Assembly (NCBI RefSeq): GCF_003725795.1
Contig: NZ_RBEE01000008.1
Location: 62,001 to 126,000, forward strand
Direction of reading: 5' to 3'
Origin: Pedobacter jejuensis
GTDB taxonomy: Bacteria > Bacteroidota > Bacteroidia > Sphingobacteriales > Sphingobacteriaceae
Length of the DNA: 64,000 nucleotides
Position numbers and translations under genes: made by a program. Positions 61,585-64,000 of the stretch are shown piece after piece (within the stretch, counting starts at the first letter, position 1; every line of letters begins with the position of its first letter). The notes beneath the pieces were generated by a model. The model searched no databases. It saw only the letters and a list, made by a program, of their open reading frames with translations, and had not been told where the DNA came from.

Positions 61585-63972
61585 ATGCATAAAATCGTAC
61601 CTATTAGCTTTACGTTTCTACTCTCCCTTTTTTGTTTAACAACATTTGCACAACAACTTGCAACCATAAAGGGAACAATAACAACATCAAATGGCAAACC
61701 TGCCGCTTACATCTCAGTAGGTTTGAAAGGAAATGGCAATGGAACAACTACCGATGACAATGGAAAATTTACCATCCATCGCATTAAACCCGGAACATAC
61801 ACTATTAAAGCATCAGCAGTGGGCATAAATGCTTCCGAAAAATCGGTTACGCTCTTGGCTGGTGAGAATAAAACAATTGACTTTGTTTTATCAGAAAATG
61901 ACCAGGCTTTAGAAGAAGTTACCGTAGCCGGAAAAAATAACAGGTATAAAATAAGTCTTCCATCAGCATCTTTAAGGCTAAATGAGCCACTTTTAGAAGC
62001 TCCTCAAAATATTCAAACCGTAAGTGATCAGGTTATAAAAGATCAACAGATTATTAGCATGAGTGATGGCTTAATCAGGAATGTGAGTGGAGCGGTAAGG
62101 GTTGAGCACTGGGGAGACATGTACACGAATATAACGATGCGTGGATCGCAAATTCAAGCAATGCGAAACGGTTTTAATGTGGTTTCATCTTTTTGGGGAC
62201 CATTAACCGAGGACATGAGTTTTGTTGACCATATAGAATTTGTTAAAGGTCCGGCAGGTTTTATGTTAGGTAACGGCGACCCGAGTGGTTTATACAACGT
62301 GGTTACAAAAAAACCTACAGGCTTTAACCGTGGAGAAGTATCCTTTACCTTGGGCAGTTATGATTTATACAGGACAACAATAGATTTCGACCATAAATTA
62401 ACAAGTGATGGCAAATTGCTTTTCAGGTTAAATGGAGCGGTTCAAAACAAGGGTTCGTTTCGTCCTTATGAGCAAAATGACCGCTACAGCATAGCACCGG
62501 TTCTAAGCTATCAAATAACAGATAAAACTAAAATTACGGCTGAATATACTTTTCAAAATGCAAAAATGACCGAGGTTGGTTCATATTATATCTTCTCGCC
62601 CAATGGTTATGCAACCTATCCAAGAGAATTAACAATGACACAGCCAGGTTTGCCAGCAACAAGAATTAACGACCAAAGCTTGTTTTTAAATTTACAACAC
62701 AGCTTTGATGATAACTGGAAAATGACCGCACAAGCAGCCTATTTTAATTACGATCAAGTTGGTATGAGTTCATGGCCATCGGCAGTAAATACAAACGGAA
62801 CCGTGATTAGAAATGTTGGTATTTGGGATGCAGCCAGCAGTATGAAACTTGCACAATTGTTTATTAACGGACAGGTTAAAACTGGTGGCATAAACCATCG
62901 AATTTTAGCAGGCTTTGACGGAGGTAATAAAAACTATATGGCAGATTGGGGTCAATCTCATAATTTAGATTTACCAACTTCTCCATTCGATTTAAATAAT
63001 CCCAACTATGGTTTTCCATCAAATGGTTATCCAAACTTCGATCGAATTACTTCATTGGAGCAAAGAGCAATTAATGCAGGCGGATTAATGGATTCGAAAT
63101 ATTTAAGTGCTTATGCTCAAGATGAATTGGGTTTTTTCAACAATAAAGTACGTTTAACATTAGCAGGAAGATATACTTATGTAAGCCAATCGGCTTTTGG
63201 AGCAGCAGCAGATAAAGCCAAAAAAGTTACACCTCGCGTAGGCTTAAGTGTTTCTATAGATAAAAACACGGCAATTTATGCTGTGCGTGATGAAGCCTTC
63301 ACACCTCAAAGCGGCCTGGTTAGAGATGGCGGTAAAGTTGAGCCAATTACTGGTACAAATAATGAAATTGGAATTAAAAAAGATTGGTTTGATGGAAAAT
63401 GGAATACAACACTATCGGCATACAGAATTCTTAAACAAAATGAACTAACAGCCGATCCAACAAATACGCCAGGGCAAAATTTTAATGTTGTTTTGGGCGA
63501 AAAAAGATCGCAAGGAATTGAGTTTGATTTAAGAGGAAAAATAACTGATGGATTAACTTTAATCGCAAATTATGCTTATACAGACTCTAAAGTTACCGAA
63601 GTTACACCAGGTGTTACAGGCATTAATGTTGGCGATGTTGTACCTGGTTTTGCCAAACATGTATCTAATGCCTGGTTAACCTATACTTTGCAAAAAGGCA
63701 TGCTTAAAGGTTCGGGTATTTCTGCCGGATTTACATATCTAGCCGACCGTGCAACAGATACTTGGAGCGTTGGATTACAGAAATTACCAAATTATTTTAA
63801 ACTAGATGGTGGGTTATTTTATGAACGTTCTAAGTTTAGAATTACTGGAAATGCTTTCAATATTCTAGATAAATACTTATTCAGCGGTTCATACTATCAA
63901 TGGTTAAATGCCTATTACTACCAGGCAGAAGCACCTCGAAATTACAGAGTAAGTATTGCATACAAATTTTAA
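61585..63972 (+). CDS. TonB-dependent siderophore receptor
   Basis: 795 residues from the ATG at 61585, where the signal peptide MHKIVPISFTFLLSLFCLTTFAQ begins; 40 further open codons upstream cover the promoter. Residues about 25-110 are a carboxypeptidase-like regulatory domain (ATIKGTITTSNGKPAAYISVGLKG...GKFTIHRIKPGTYTIKASAVG). Then comes the plug (PQNIQTVSDQVIKDQQ...VEFVKGPAGFMLGNGDPSGLYNVVTKKP) and a 22-strand barrel ending in the aromatic 'RVSIAYKF'. It imports ferric siderophores using TonB energy. Confidence 0.93.
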   Translation: MHKIVPISFTFLLSLFCLTTFAQQLATIKGTITTSNGKPAAYISVGLKGNGNGTTTDDNGKFTIHRIKPGTYTIKASAVGINASEKSVTLLAGENKTIDFVLSENDQALEEVTVAGKNNRYKISLPSASLRLNEPLLEAPQNIQTVSDQVIKDQQIISMSDGLIRNVSGAVRVEHWGDMYTNITMRGSQIQAMRNGFNVVSSFWGPLTEDMSFVDHIEFVKGPAGFMLGNGDPSGLYNVVTKKPTGFNRGEVSFTLGSYDLYRTTIDFDHKLTSDGKLLFRLNGAVQNKGSFRPYEQNDRYSIAPVLSYQITDKTKITAEYTFQNAKMTEVGSYYIFSPNGYATYPRELTMTQPGLPATRINDQSLFLNLQHSFDDNWKMTAQAAYFNYDQVGMSSWPSAVNTNGTVIRNVGIWDAASSMKLAQLFINGQVKTGGINHRILAGFDGGNKNYMADWGQSHNLDLPTSPFDLNNPNYGFPSNGYPNFDRITSLEQRAINAGGLMDSKYLSAYAQDELGFFNNKVRLTLAGRYTYVSQSAFGAAADKAKKVTPRVGLSVSIDKNTAIYAVRDEAFTPQSGLVRDGGKVEPITGTNNEIGIKKDWFDGKWNTTLSAYRILKQNELTADPTNTPGQNFNVVLGEKRSQGIEFDLRGKITDGLTLIANYAYTDSKVTEVTPGVTGINVGDVVPGFAKHVSNAWLTYTLQKGMLKGSGISAGFTYLADRATDTWSVGLQKLPNYFKLDGGLFYERSKFRITGNAFNILDKYLFSGSYYQWLNAYYYQAEAPRNYRVSIAYKF

Positions 63973-63981
63973 TCAGCTTAC

Positions 63982-64000
63982 ATGTCTGAAAAGAAAAAAA
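63982..64000 (+). CDS. Start of the next gene (partial)
   Basis: ATG TCT GAA AAG AAA AAA begins 9 bp after the receptor stop on the same strand, cut by the window edge. In related loci a PepSY-type membrane protein often follows such receptors (recollection). Only six residues can be seen. Confidence 0.4.

Noticed and set aside
1..64000. CRISPR array, rRNA genes, intact insertion sequence, prophage or replication origin
   Set aside because: No regularly spaced repeats, no rRNA or complete tRNA, no transposase or phage structural gene was found on either strand by reading.

Overview
The window is chromosomal DNA from a member of the Bacteroidota, most likely Sphingobacteriaceae (Pedobacter-like). 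I infer this from the AT-rich composition, the TAnnTTTG-type -7 promoter boxes, the general lack of Shine-Dalgarno sequences, a Por/T9SS type A sorting domain, DUF4251 and DUF2027 proteins, a fused E1 alpha/beta dehydrogenase, a TonB-dependent receptor with a carboxypeptidase-like N-domain, and an arginine pathway that uses an N-acylornithine carbamoyltransferase. I could run no database search.

Layout. 1-12.6 kb: a mostly minus-strand housekeeping stretch (glutaminyl cyclase lipoprotein, yraN, dnaG, a GDSL hydrolase, an M20 amidohydrolase, a SPOR protein, secA) with a ParE-type toxin-antitoxin (TA) pair in the middle. 13-21.9 kb: a pirin-like bicupin, a DUF2027/Smr protein, a DUF1501/DUF1800 export pair, fabH, clpS, a second TA pair, a thioredoxin-like protein and rsmA. 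22-38 kb: a plus-strand block with pdxA, a sulfurtransferase, the yceD-rpmF-plsX-fabH-accB-accC lipid cluster, tatC, rpiB, an M28 peptidase, lutB, a fused E1 dehydrogenase and ade. 37.6-47.1 kb: accessory genes (DUF433/DUF5615 pair, SprT-like, GxxExxY, PIF1-like helicase, a RelE/ParE toxin with a frameshifted antitoxin, Fic) around prfC and an aminotransferase. 47.1-60.1 kb: a long minus-strand arginine cluster (GNAT-argG-cupin-argC-argD-argF'-argB-proC-argE-argH). 60.6-64 kb: a DUF4397 lipoprotein and a siderophore-type TonB-dependent receptor behind a Fur-box-like palindrome.

The arginine cluster is the most unusual part. It holds every step from N-acylglutamate to arginine, and a GNAT gene at its head is a candidate for the first acylation. 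Accessory genes sit between the biosynthetic genes: two S23-type four-helix-bundle proteins, a DUF1016 nuclease and a DUF433/DUF5615 pair. argB and argC also carry three short GC-rich palindromic insertions, in frame, that encode related Pro-Ser-Gly-Gly peptides. I read these as an intragenic mobile palindromic element resembling the Rickettsia palindromic elements.

Other structure the genes do not explain: two copies of a hairpin repeat whose mismatch pattern is conserved; three palindromes built on a GGTTT/AAACC core; several other REP-like inverted repeats; inverted ACCACAGAG flanks around the GxxExxY gene; matching hairpins on both sides of the first TA pair; and at least four genes whose promoter -7 box ends exactly 5 nt before the start codon, implying leaderless mRNAs.
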